Origin: Streptomyces sp. R33
GTDB lineage: Bacteria; Actinomycetota; Actinomycetes; Streptomycetales; Streptomycetaceae
DNA: 64,000 bases
Reading direction: 5' to 3'
NCBI RefSeq assembly: GCF_041200175.1
Contig: NZ_CP165727.1
Span: 1,798,001-1,862,000, forward strand
Made by a program: the position numbers and the translations under genes. Shown here piece by piece: positions 1 through 9,116 of this stretch. The notes under the pieces were generated by a model that ran no database searches, had not been told where the DNA came from, and worked only from the letters and a program-made list of their open reading frames with translations. How positions within the stretch are numbered: the first letter of the stretch is position 1; each line of letters opens with the position of its first letter.

Positions 1-280
1 CGGCGAAGACCTGGTTGGTGTTGCCGCTGTCGTTGACGGCGTAGAACACGCCGGGGTGCTTGCGGCTCATGGCGAGTCCGCTGAGCTCGGCCAGGCCGGC
101 GGGGAGCGTGCACTTCTTCTCCGGAGCCAGGGCCGCGGCGGGAGCGGGCCCGGACACGGATGCGGGCAGGCCGGCCGGGGCGGCCGCGGCACCGGCCATC
201 CAGACGGCCGTCGGGAGGAGCGTGGCGAGGGCCGCGGTCGCGAGGGCGGCGGCCCGTGGGGGCGTGAGGAGTCGGGACAT
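1..280 (-). CDS. Secreted protein, N-terminal part (cut by window edge)
   Basis: The first 93 residues of a leftward gene are visible; the rest lies beyond the window. It starts with ATG at 280 and opens with a short basic stretch (MSRLLTPPR), a long Ala/Leu hydrophobic segment to about residue 37 and an Ala/Pro spacer, which reads as a Sec signal peptide. The mature part begins near 'EKKCTLPAGLAELSGLA' and continues 'HPGVFYAVNDSGN', the kind of first-blade sequence seen in secreted beta-propeller proteins of streptomycetes. The propeller assignment is inference from a short stretch. The start is well supported by the signal peptide. Function unknown. Confidence 0.7.
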   Translation of the reverse strand, partial: MSRLLTPPRAAALATAALATLLPTAVWMAGAAAAPAGLPASVSGPAPAAALAPEKKCTLPAGLAELSGLAMSRKHPGVFYAVNDSGNTNQVFA

Positions 281-392
281 GCACACAATGTGATGGGACG
301 TCAGGCAGTGCCGCCAGGGCCGGCGGACACCTCTTTGAACATGGTTCAATGCCGAGCGGGCATGGCTGCCGACACCTGACGGTGGTTTTCGG

Positions 393-1286
393 TCAGCGCG
401 CGGGCTCCCGTACGGGCGAGTTGTGCCGGGCGTGCGCGATGAACGCCCGGGCCGCGCGGCTCAGCGGCCGCCGGGCGTGCGCGAGCCCCACCGGGCGCAG
501 CAGGGGCGGGGAGAAGGAGCGGATCTCCGCGCGGTCGCCGAAGGCGCGCACGGCCACGTCCCGGTACCAGATGACGGAGCCGCGGCCGTCCGTCACGCCC
601 GTCACCCAGGCGAGCCGTTCGTCGGCCTCGAGGGACGGCACGGGGCGCACTCCGAGGCAGCTGAACATGGCCTCCATCTCGGTGCGCCGGCCGGCGCCCG
701 GGGTCGGCAGCACCATGGGAAGGCCGTCGAGCAGCCTGAAGGGCATCGGGTCGGGCAGTCTGCAGCCGATCGGGGAGATCAGCACCACCTCGCGCTCCTG
801 GATGTGGTGCGTGGACAGCTCCTTGTCCACCGGCAGGTCCACCAGGGCCAACTCGGCCCTTCCCGTGGTGATTTCCTGGACGAGGGCCTCCCGGCTGTCG
901 TGCTGCTGGAGCCGGATGTCCACTCCGGCGTGCCGTTCGGTGAAGGCCGGCACGAGGTCCGCGGCCAGGTCCAGGGCCAGGGTGGGGGTGGTGACGAGGG
1001 TCAGGACGACCCGGACGCCGCCGCCGTGCGCGGTCCCGATGTCGTCGATCGCCTCCACCGCGTCGAGGACGGTACGGGCGAGCCGCACGGCCCGGGCCCC
1101 TTCCGGCGTGAGGTCCACGCCCCTGCCCCGACGGGCGAGGAGTTCGACTCCGAGGTCGCGTTCCATGGCCTGGATGGCCCGCGACAGGGCGGATTGGGCG
1201 ACGAAGACCGAGGCGGCAGCGCCGGTGATGGAACGGCAGTCCGCGACGGCCACCAAGTAGCGAAGCTGCGCGAGGGTGGGGGTCAT
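393..1286 (-). CDS. LysR-family transcriptional regulator
   Basis: A 297-aa LysR-type regulator of normal family length. Residues about 1-60 form the winged HTH ('LAQLRYLVAVADCRSITGA', 'AQSALSRAIQAMERDLG'), followed by the linker helix and a periplasmic-binding-like effector domain from about residue 90. I chose the ATG at 1286 because the HTH starts a few residues later; the open frame upstream has no family resemblance. The gene is divergent from the large lipid/polyketide operon starting at 1917, the usual arrangement for a LysR regulator and its target, so it is a candidate regulator of that operon. The 630-nt gap makes this less certain. The effector is unknown. Confidence 0.85.
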   Translation of the reverse strand: MTPTLAQLRYLVAVADCRSITGAAASVFVAQSALSRAIQAMERDLGVELLARRGRGVDLTPEGARAVRLARTVLDAVEAIDDIGTAHGGGVRVVLTLVTTPTLALDLAADLVPAFTERHAGVDIRLQQHDSREALVQEITTGRAELALVDLPVDKELSTHHIQEREVVLISPIGCRLPDPMPFRLLDGLPMVLPTPGAGRRTEMEAMFSCLGVRPVPSLEADERLAWVTGVTDGRGSVIWYRDVAVRAFGDRAEIRSFSPPLLRPVGLAHARRPLSRAARAFIAHARHNSPVREPAR

Positions 1287-1916
1287 GACCGGACGGTAAC
1301 CTCGCCATGCCTCACCCGTAAGGGTTGCAGGGGTGAACAAATGCCCACCCCCGTGGCCGGTTTCATGCACGGTCGGCGTCAAGGTATGCCGGTGCGGCAT
1401 GAGCCCGGCCCGGTGCGGTACGTCGGCGGGCGCGCCGGGGTCGGCCCCGCGCGAGCGGGATCGGCGCAGGCCACCGGCCCCGGCGGGGTCGCCGTGGGAC
1501 CGGCCGGGCCGCGTTCCGGGGTGGCCGTCGGGGCCGAAGGGGCGAAACGGCGCACTCCGCATGACCGTTGACAGTGCACGGCGGCCACCGCACGATGCAT
1601 CGCGGCATCAGGGAAGTTGACCACTGTTCAAACCCGCCTGTGCAGGTGGTCGGGTCGCCCGGGCGGCCCGACCACCGCCACCCGGCGGGAGACCCCCGCC
1701 CGCGCACGCCCCCCCACGGCACGACCAGCGCACGCGCCCCGCACTCCCCGTACTGCCCGCACCCCCCGCACTCCCCCGTACCGCCGCGTCGGGCCCCGTC
1801 CGGCCCCTGTGCGCCCTCCGTGCGCTCCCCGTGCGCCCCGCGGGCACGCTGATGTGCGCCGGAGTGCACTGACCCGCATTGCGACATGTCACACAGCACC
1901 GACCAGAGGAGCGCTC
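1287..1916. promoter_or_regulatory. Intergenic region between LysR gene and PUFA-like PKS operon
   Basis: No convincing gene in 630 nt. A perfect -35-like TTGACA lies at 1568-1573 with only a weak -10 (CACGAT) 17 nt later. A TTGA-N7-TCAA dyad at 1617-1631 resembles a LysR-type half-palindrome. The stretch 1690-1850 is extremely C-rich on the + strand and carries no recognisable site. An AGAGGAG ribosome site at 1905-1911 precedes the GTG at 1917. Promoter calls here are tentative. Confidence 0.4.
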
Positions 1917-4900
1917 GTGACCCCCCAGCCCCCGCGATCCGCCGCCACCCGTGACCTGGTCGTCGCGGTCAGCCCGTTCGAGGAACCGCATCCGCGGATC
2001 GTGATCGCCGCCGAACGGGCCGGGGCCCTCGGACTGCTCGACCTCGGCCGGAATCCCGATGCCGCCCGCCGTGGCTTCGCGGAGCTCGCCCGCCGGCTCG
2101 GCGGCCGGCGCCCGTACGGGGTGCGGGTGCCCGCCGGATGCCCGCTCGGGCCCGAGGAACTGCCGGACGAGGTGGACACGGTGCTCCTCGCCGACCCCGC
2201 ACAGCACACCCCGGAGCAGATGGCCGCGTGGTCCGAGGGCGGGCGGCGGCGCGCCTGGGCCGAGGTCACCGGCCGGGCGGAGGCCCTGATCGCGGTGGCC
2301 GCCGGGGCGGAGGCGCTCGTCGCCAAGGGGCACGAGGCCGGCGGCCGGGTGGGCGGGGCCACCACCTTCGTCCTGCTCCAGCAGCTGCTGGCCGGCCCCG
2401 GGCCCGGACTCGGGGTGCCCGTGCTCGCCCGGGGCGGCATCGGGCCGCACACGGCGGCCGCGGCCGTCGCGGGCGGAGCCGCAGGCGTGCTGGTCGACGT
2501 ACAACTGGCCCTGACCGCCGAGGGCGAGGCCGCGCTGCCCGCCGAAGTGGCCGCCGCGCTTCGGGCGATGGACGGCTCCGAGACCCGGCTGCACGACGGG
2601 CACCGGGTGTACGCGCGGCCCGATCTGACCCCGCCCGAGGGGCCTGCCGCCGCCCTGCTCGGAGCCCGGGACCTGCGGACCCAGCTGCTGCCCGTCGGCC
2701 AGGACGGCGCCTCGGCGGCCCGGCTGGCCGCGCGGTACCGGACGACGGGCGGGGTGCTCCAGGCCGTACGGGCGGCCGTCACCGGGCATCTGGGGGCCGC
2801 GGTGCGCACCCGGCCGCTGCTGCGGCCGCGCCCCGTCGCCCAGGGGCCCATGACCCGGGTCAGCGACCAGGCCGCCTTCGCCGAGGCGGTGGCCGCCGAG
2901 GGCGGGGTCCCGTACCTGGCGCTCGCGGTGATGGACGGCGCGGACGTACGCAAACTGCTCGCCGAGACGGCCGAGCGGCTCGGGGACCGCCCCTGGGGCG
3001 TGGGACTGCTCGGCTTCGCCCCGCCCGAGCTGCGCCGCGAGCAGCTGGCGGCCGTGGCCGAGGTCCGGCCGCCGCACGCGATCATCGCCGGCGGCACCCC
3101 GGCCCAGGCGGCGCCGCTGGAGGCGGCCGGGACCACGACGCATCTGCACGTGCCCTCGCCGGGGCTGCTGGAGCGGTATCTCGCCGAAGGGGCGCGGCGG
3201 TTCGTGTTCGAGGGGCTGGAATGCGGCGGCCACGTCGGGCCGCGCACCTCGTTCGCGCTGTGGGAGGAGCAGATCGAGCTGCTCCTGGGATGTCCCGAAC
3301 CGGCTGCCCTGGACGTGCTGTTCGCGGGCGGCATCCACGACGCGCGCTCCGCGGCGATGGCGGTGGCGGCCGCCGCGCCGCTGGCCGGGCGGGGGGCGCG
3401 TATCGGGGTGCTGATGGGGACCGCTTACCTGTTCACGGAGGAGGCGGTGGCTGCGGGCGCGGTGCTGCCGGGCTTCCAGCGGGCCGCGGTCGAGTGCACG
3501 GAGACGGTCCTGCTGCACACGGCGCCCGGGCACGCCACGCGCTGCGCGGCCACTCCGTACGCCGAGGCCTTCGAGGCGACCCGGCAGCGGCTCGTGGAGG
3601 GCGGGACCGAGGCGCGCGTCGTGTGGGAGGAGCTGGAGCGGCTGAACCTGGGGCGGCTGCGGATCGCGAGCAAGGGGCTGCGGCGGGGCGCGGCGGCTCC
3701 GGCGCCACTGGAGCGGGTCGACGAACAACAGCAGTACGCGGAAGGGCTGTTCATGCTCGGCCAGGCGGCGACCCTGCGGACCGGGACCACCACGGTCGCC
3801 GCCCTGCACGCCCAGGTCACCGAGGGGGCGACCGAGCTGCTGGAGCGGCGCGCCGCCGAGCTGGCGGCCGCCGGGCAGGGTGGCACGGCTCCCGGGGAGC
3901 CCGCCGCCGATCCGCTGGACATCGCGATCGTCGGCATGGCATGCGCCTACCCGGGAGCCCCGGATCTCGCCGCCTACTGGGCCCGGATCCTCGCCGGGAA
4001 GGACGCGGTGACCGAGGTGCCGCCCGAGCGCTGGGACCCGGCGCTGTACTACGACGCCGACCCGGCGCGGGCCGGCGAGCGCACCCCCTCGCGCTGGGGC
4101 GGCTTCCTCGACCCGGTGCCGTTCGACGCCCTCGCGCACGGCATCCCGCCGGCCTCGCTCGCCGCCGTCGAGCCGGTCCAGCTGCTGGCCCTGGAGATCT
4201 CCGCGCGGGCCCTCGGGGACGCGGGGTACGGCCGGGACCGGGAGTTCGACCGCTCCAGGACCTCGGTGGTCTTCGGCGCCGAGGCCGGTACCGAGCTGGC
4301 AGGGGCGTACGGGCTGCGCGCCCTGCACCCCGCCTACCTGGGCGAGCTCCCGCCCGGACTGGACGAGCAGCTGCCCCGGCTCACCGAGGACTCCTTCCCC
4401 GGCATCCTCGCCAACGTGATCGCGGGCCGGGTCGCCAACCGGCTCGACCTCGGCGGCGCGAACTGCACCGTCGACGCCGCCTGCGCCTCCTCGCTGGCCG
4501 CGCTGGACCTGGCCTGCCGCCAACTTCGCGACGGTGACAGCGACATGGTGCTGTGCGGCGGCGCCGACGTGCACAACGGGATCAACGACTACCTGATGTT
4601 CTCCTCGGTGCGGGCGCTGTCCCCGAGCGGGCGCTGCCGGCCCTTCGACGCGTCTGCCGACGGGATCGCGCTCGGCGAGGGCGTGGGCGCACTGGTCCTC
4701 AAGCGGCTCGCCGACGCGGAGCGCGACGGCGACCGCGTCTACGCAGTGATCAAGGCGGTCGGGGCGGCCAGCGACGGGCGCTCCCTCGGCCTGACCGCGC
4801 CCCGGCCGGAGGGCCAGCGGCGGGCCTTGGAGCGGGCCTACGCACGGGCGGGCATCACCCCCGGCGAGGTGGGGCTGATCGAGGCGCACGGCACCGGCAC

Positions 4901-7900
4901 TGTGGTCGGCGACAGCACCGAACTGACCGTACTGACCGAGCTGTTCGCCGCATCCGGTGCGGCCCCGGGATCGTGTGCGCTGGGCTCGGTGAAATCGCAG
5001 CTCGGGCACACCAAGTGCGCGGCGGGGCTGGCCGGGCTGATCAAGGCCGCCCGGGCCGTCCACACGGGTGTCCGGCCGCCGACCCTGCACATCGACACGC
5101 CGAACCCGGCCTGGCAGGCGGACAGCAGCCCCTTCGCCTTCCCCACCGAGGCACGGCCGTGGGCGGTTCCCGCCGAGCGGCGGATCGCCGGGGTCAGCGC
5201 CTTCGGCTTCGGCGGCACCAACTACCACGCGGTGCTGGCCGGTTACGGGGGCGCCGAGGAGGCCGCGCACGGGCTGGAGGAGTGGCCCGCCGAGTTGTTC
5301 TGCTTCCGCGGCGAGGACCGGCGGGCGGCGGGGCGGGCGATGGCCCGGCTCGCGGCCCGGCTGGAGGAGAACGAGGCGGCCGGGCGGCCGTGGGCCCTGC
5401 GGGACCTCGCGGCGGAAACCGCCGCCGAGGGGCAGGGCTCGGGCCCGGTGCGGGTGGCGGTGGTGGCCGGGGACCTGGACGAGCTCGTGGCCCGGCTGGA
5501 GCGGGCCCGGGGCTTCACCGCGGGCGAGGGGGTCCACGTACGGGAGGACGCGGCCGATCCGGGAAAGGTGGCGTTCCTGTTCCCCGGACAGGGCAGCCAA
5601 CGCCCCGGAATGCTGGCTGAGTTGTTCATCGCGTTCCCGGCGCTGCGGGAGCTGCTGGAGACGGCTCCGCGGTCCGTGGTCTCGGCGGTGTTCCCGCCGG
5701 GCGCGTTCGGTGCCGCGGAGCGGGCGGCGCAGCGGGCGGCGGTCACCGACACCCGGGTCGCCCAGCCGGCCCTCGGGCTGGCCGGGGCGGCGGCGCACCT
5801 GCTGCTCGGGGCGCTCGGGGTACGGCCGGAGTGCGTGGCCGGGCACTCGTACGGGGAGCTCACCGCGCTGTGGGCGGCCGGGGTGTACGACACGGAGAGC
5901 CTGCTGCGGCTGAGCACGCGCCGGGCCGAGGCGATCCTCGCGGCCGCGGGGGCGGATCCGGGGTCCATGGCGGCGGTCACGGCAGCGCCGGAGGAGGTAC
6001 GGGAGATCGCGGAGCGGTCCGGGTGCGTGGTCGCGAACCACAACGCGCCGCGGCAGTGCGCGATCTCGGGCCCGGCGGACTGCGTGGCCGAGGCGGTGGC
6101 GGCGCTGCGGGCGGCAGGGCTCTCGGCGGAGCCGATCGAGGTGGCGTGCGCGTTCCACAGCCCGGTGGTCGCGGGGGCGGCCGCCGCACTGGCCGCAGAG
6201 CTGGCCGGGACGGCGGTTGCCGACGCCGCCGTCCCGGTCTGGTCGAACACCACGGCAGGGCCGTACCCCGCCGGCGCCGAGGCGGTACGAAGCCTTGCCG
6301 CGCGCCAGGTCGCGGAGCCGGTCCGGTTCGTGGAGCAGGTGGAGGCCATGTACGCGTCCGGTGTCCGGACGTTCGTGGAAGCGGGGCCCGGGCGGGTCCT
6401 TTCCGGCCTGCTGGGCCGGATCCTGCGCGACCGGCCGCACACGGTGGTCCCGCTGGACGTGCCGGGCGAGCACGGGCTGTCCCGGCTGGTCACCGCGCTG
6501 GCGGAACTGGCTGCGGCGGGCGTGCCGGTGGCCCCCGAGGCCCTGTTCCGCGGCCGCGGCACGCGCCTGCCGGAGCGGGCCCCGCGGCGGCCGGGCTGGC
6601 TGGTCGACGGCCATCTCGTCCGCACCGCGGACGGCACCCCGGTGCCGGGTGGCCTGCAGCCGGCCCGTCGGGTGGCCCCGGCGGCGCCGGCCCCGGCCCC
6701 GGCGGACCGCCGCGAGGAGGCGGTCCTCGCGTACCTGCGCGGCTCCCGGGAGCTCGTCGAGGCCCAACGGGACGTCCTGCTGGGCTTCCTGGGCGCCGGC
6801 TCGCCTGCGCCACGGCCGCCGGCCGAGGCTCCCGAGCGCCCGTGGCCGGCCGCGCTGGACGCGCTTCCCGCGCACGGCACGGGGTTGCCCGGCCGGGCCG
6901 CCCCGGGGCTCCGGGCCGACGCGGGCGCAGCTCCGGTGCCGGCGGCCAACGGCCGGGCCGCCGCGGGCGGTCAGCTGGCCCACGACGCCGGATCGGATGC
7001 CGGGCCCAGGTCCGCCGAGGAGGTGATGGACGTGGTCCTGGACATCGTGCACACCCGCACCGGCTACCCGCACGACATGCTCGGCCCCGAGTTGGATCTG
7101 GAGGCGGACCTGTCCATCGACTCCATCAAGCGCGTCGAGATCATCGGCGCCCTGGCCGACCGGATCGGACTCCCGCAGGACCCCGACGGCTCCGCCGAGT
7201 CCGCCGTCGAGGAACTCTCCCGCCTCAAGACCCTGAGCGGCATCGTCGACTGGGTCACGTCCCGCACGGCAGCCCCGGCCGACGGCCTCACGGCGGGTGC
7301 AGCCGGCCCGGCGGCCGCCCGGGAGCCCGCGGCGGATCCGCCCCACGGCCGCGCGGGCAGCGCCGCCGAGCGGGCGGGCGTGGACGGCGGCGGCCACGCG
7401 CCGGCGGCATCCGGACCGGCCGGGCCCACAGCCGGCGCCCTCTCCGGCGCGGCCGAGCCCGCCGGTTCGGCGGCGCACGGCATGGCGGGTGCACCGCGGT
7501 CCGGCGAGCCCGTGACGGGCGGCGCACACGCACCCGCAGGTTCCGCCGCCCACGGGCGGACCGGGGCCGGCCCGGCCGGTTCCGGAGGGTCCGCCGCCCG
7601 CGGGATCGCGGCCGGGGTGAGCGGGCCGGTGGCGGGCAGGGGGCCCGGCCACGGGGACCCGGGGGGCCGGGCCGCCGCAGGCCCCGCGGCGGGCGCGGTG
7701 CGGCGGTTGCGGGTGGAGGACGTGACCGTGGCCGGTGTGGTCGTGGAGCCGGAGGCGCTGCGGGGGTTGCGGGTCGGGGTGGTCGACGACGGACAGGGGG
7801 TGTCGGCCGCGCTCGGCACGGCATTGCGGGGGCACGGCGCCGAGGTGCGCGTCCTCGCCGAGGCGGACGCCGAGGGCGCTGCCGGGCTCGACGGGATCGT

Positions 7901-9116
7901 CGACCTCTCCGGGCTGCGGGCCGGCGCAGAGCCGGTGCTGCCCGGCGCGTTCCCCGCACTGCAGCGCGCACTGACCGGCGGGGTCCGCCGGCTCGTGCTC
8001 GCCACCACACCCGGCGGAACCCCCGGCGCCGGTCTGCACGGCTTCGCCCGCAGCGCGGCCCTCGAGTTCCCGGGCAGCCTGATCCGCGCCGTGGAGGTCG
8101 GCGCCAAGGAGGACCCCGAGCGGGTCGCCGCGCAGCTCCTGGCCGAGCTGGGCGACGTGCACGGCGACGGCTCCTCCGTGGGCTACACCGCCGACGGGGT
8201 CCGGATCACCCGCCGCCCGGTGCCCGCTCCCCTGGCCGCCGCCTCCGGCGACGGGGCGCCGCCGCTCGACGCCCGGTCCGTGGTCCTGCTGACCGGCGGG
8301 GCCCGCGGGATCACCGCCCGGACCGCCCTCGCGCTGGCCCGCGCCACCGGATGCCACGTCGAGCTGGTCGGACGTACACCGCTGCCCGCCGCCGGGGCGG
8401 ACCGCTTCGCCCAGGCGACCGACCGCGTCGCGCTGCGCGCCGCCCTCATCGCCGACGGCCTGCGCAAGCCCGCCGAGATCGAGGCCGCGGCCTCGCGGAT
8501 CCTCGCCGAGCGCGAGGTACGGGCCACCCTGTCCGCACTCGACGCCGTGGCGGCCTCCGTCCGCTACCACCGCGCCGACGTCACCGACGAGCAGGCTGTA
8601 CGGGCCGTCGTGGCCGACGTACGGGAGAGGCACGGCCGGCTCGACGGCATCGTGCACGGCGCCGGGGTGCTGCACGACGGGCTCCTGCGCGACAAGCAGC
8701 CGGCCGCCTTCGCCGAGGTGTTCACCACGAAGGTGACCGGCGCCCGCAACCTCGCGGCCGCGGCCGCCGAGCACGGACCGGGGCCCGCGCCGCGGTTCCT
8801 GGCCCTGTTCGGCAGTGTCTCCGGGGTGTACGGCAACCGCGGCCAGACGGACTACGCCGCGGCCAACGACGCCCTCGACTCGCTGGCGCACGCCTGGTCG
8901 GCGTTCCTGCCGGGCCGGGTGCTGTCCGTCGACTGGGGCCCCTGGGCCGCGGAGGCGGGCGGGATGGTCACGCCGGAGCTGGAGCGCGCGTACGCCCGGC
9001 GCGGGGTCCCACTGCTCTCCGCGGAGGCCGCCACCGCCGCGTTCCTCGCCGAGCTGGCGCACGGAACCGACGTACAGGTGGTCCTGACGGCCCGGGAGGG
9101 CGAGGGCGATGAGTGA
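1917..9116 (+). CDS. PUFA-like/hglE-type polyketide synthase, NPD-NPD-KS-AT-ACP-KR
   Basis: A 2399-aa iterative type I synthase. Domains: two successive nitronate-monooxygenase (PfaD-like enoyl reductase) barrels over residues 1-590, each with an E-x-GG-x-x-G loop (140-146 'EAGGRVG', 435-441 'ECGGHVG'); KS from about 665 with Cys856 (DAACASS), His991 (EAHGTGT) and His1031 (LGHTKC); AT from 1217 with Ser1311 (GHSYGE); one ACP with Ser1736 in the PfaA-type motif 'DSIKRVEI'; an Ala/Gly/Pro-rich linker about 1785-1920; and KR about 2121-2385 (TGGARGI, Tyr2313 in YAAAN). It makes the beta-hydroxyacyl stage of a long-chain polyketide or fatty acid. GTG at 1917 is chosen for its AGAGGAG site; the frame upstream has no domain. 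It overlaps the next gene by 8 nt. Product unknown. Confidence 0.88.
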   Translation: MTPQPPRSAATRDLVVAVSPFEEPHPRIVIAAERAGALGLLDLGRNPDAARRGFAELARRLGGRRPYGVRVPAGCPLGPEELPDEVDTVLLADPAQHTPEQMAAWSEGGRRRAWAEVTGRAEALIAVAAGAEALVAKGHEAGGRVGGATTFVLLQQLLAGPGPGLGVPVLARGGIGPHTAAAAVAGGAAGVLVDVQLALTAEGEAALPAEVAAALRAMDGSETRLHDGHRVYARPDLTPPEGPAAALLGARDLRTQLLPVGQDGASAARLAARYRTTGGVLQAVRAAVTGHLGAAVRTRPLLRPRPVAQGPMTRVSDQAAFAEAVAAEGGVPYLALAVMDGADVRKLLAETAERLGDRPWGVGLLGFAPPELRREQLAAVAEVRPPHAIIAGGTPAQAAPLEAAGTTTHLHVPSPGLLERYLAEGARRFVFEGLECGGHVGPRTSFALWEEQIELLLGCPEPAALDVLFAGGIHDARSAAMAVAAAAPLAGRGARIGVLMGTAYLFTEEAVAAGAVLPGFQRAAVECTETVLLHTAPGHATRCAATPYAEAFEATRQRLVEGGTEARVVWEELERLNLGRLRIASKGLRRGAAAPAPLERVDEQQQYAEGLFMLGQAATLRTGTTTVAALHAQVTEGATELLERRAAELAAAGQGGTAPGEPAADPLDIAIVGMACAYPGAPDLAAYWARILAGKDAVTEVPPERWDPALYYDADPARAGERTPSRWGGFLDPVPFDALAHGIPPASLAAVEPVQLLALEISARALGDAGYGRDREFDRSRTSVVFGAEAGTELAGAYGLRALHPAYLGELPPGLDEQLPRLTEDSFPGILANVIAGRVANRLDLGGANCTVDAACASSLAALDLACRQLRDGDSDMVLCGGADVHNGINDYLMFSSVRALSPSGRCRPFDASADGIALGEGVGALVLKRLADAERDGDRVYAVIKAVGAASDGRSLGLTAPRPEGQRRALERAYARAGITPGEVGLIEAHGTGTVVGDSTELTVLTELFAASGAAPGSCALGSVKSQLGHTKCAAGLAGLIKAARAVHTGVRPPTLHIDTPNPAWQADSSPFAFPTEARPWAVPAERRIAGVSAFGFGGTNYHAVLAGYGGAEEAAHGLEEWPAELFCFRGEDRRAAGRAMARLAARLEENEAAGRPWALRDLAAETAAEGQGSGPVRVAVVAGDLDELVARLERARGFTAGEGVHVREDAADPGKVAFLFPGQGSQRPGMLAELFIAFPALRELLETAPRSVVSAVFPPGAFGAAERAAQRAAVTDTRVAQPALGLAGAAAHLLLGALGVRPECVAGHSYGELTALWAAGVYDTESLLRLSTRRAEAILAAAGADPGSMAAVTAAPEEVREIAERSGCVVANHNAPRQCAISGPADCVAEAVAALRAAGLSAEPIEVACAFHSPVVAGAAAALAAELAGTAVADAAVPVWSNTTAGPYPAGAEAVRSLAARQVAEPVRFVEQVEAMYASGVRTFVEAGPGRVLSGLLGRILRDRPHTVVPLDVPGEHGLSRLVTALAELAAAGVPVAPEALFRGRGTRLPERAPRRPGWLVDGHLVRTADGTPVPGGLQPARRVAPAAPAPAPADRREEAVLAYLRGSRELVEAQRDVLLGFLGAGSPAPRPPAEAPERPWPAALDALPAHGTGLPGRAAPGLRADAGAAPVPAANGRAAAGGQLAHDAGSDAGPRSAEEVMDVVLDIVHTRTGYPHDMLGPELDLEADLSIDSIKRVEIIGALADRIGLPQDPDGSAESAVEELSRLKTLSGIVDWVTSRTAAPADGLTAGAAGPAAAREPAADPPHGRAGSAAERAGVDGGGHAPAASGPAGPTAGALSGAAEPAGSAAHGMAGAPRSGEPVTGGAHAPAGSAAHGRTGAGPAGSGGSAARGIAAGVSGPVAGRGPGHGDPGGRAAAGPAAGAVRRLRVEDVTVAGVVVEPEALRGLRVGVVDDGQGVSAALGTALRGHGAEVRVLAEADAEGAAGLDGIVDLSGLRAGAEPVLPGAFPALQRALTGGVRRLVLATTPGGTPGAGLHGFARSAALEFPGSLIRAVEVGAKEDPERVAAQLLAELGDVHGDGSSVGYTADGVRITRRPVPAPLAAASGDGAPPLDARSVVLLTGGARGITARTALALARATGCHVELVGRTPLPAAGADRFAQATDRVALRAALIADGLRKPAEIEAAASRILAEREVRATLSALDAVAASVRYHRADVTDEQAVRAVVADVRERHGRLDGIVHGAGVLHDGLLRDKQPAAFAEVFTTKVTGARNLAAAAAEHGPGPAPRFLALFGSVSGVYGNRGQTDYAAANDALDSLAHAWSAFLPGRVLSVDWGPWAAEAGGMVTPELERAYARRGVPLLSAEAATAAFLAELAHGTDVQVVLTAREGEGDE

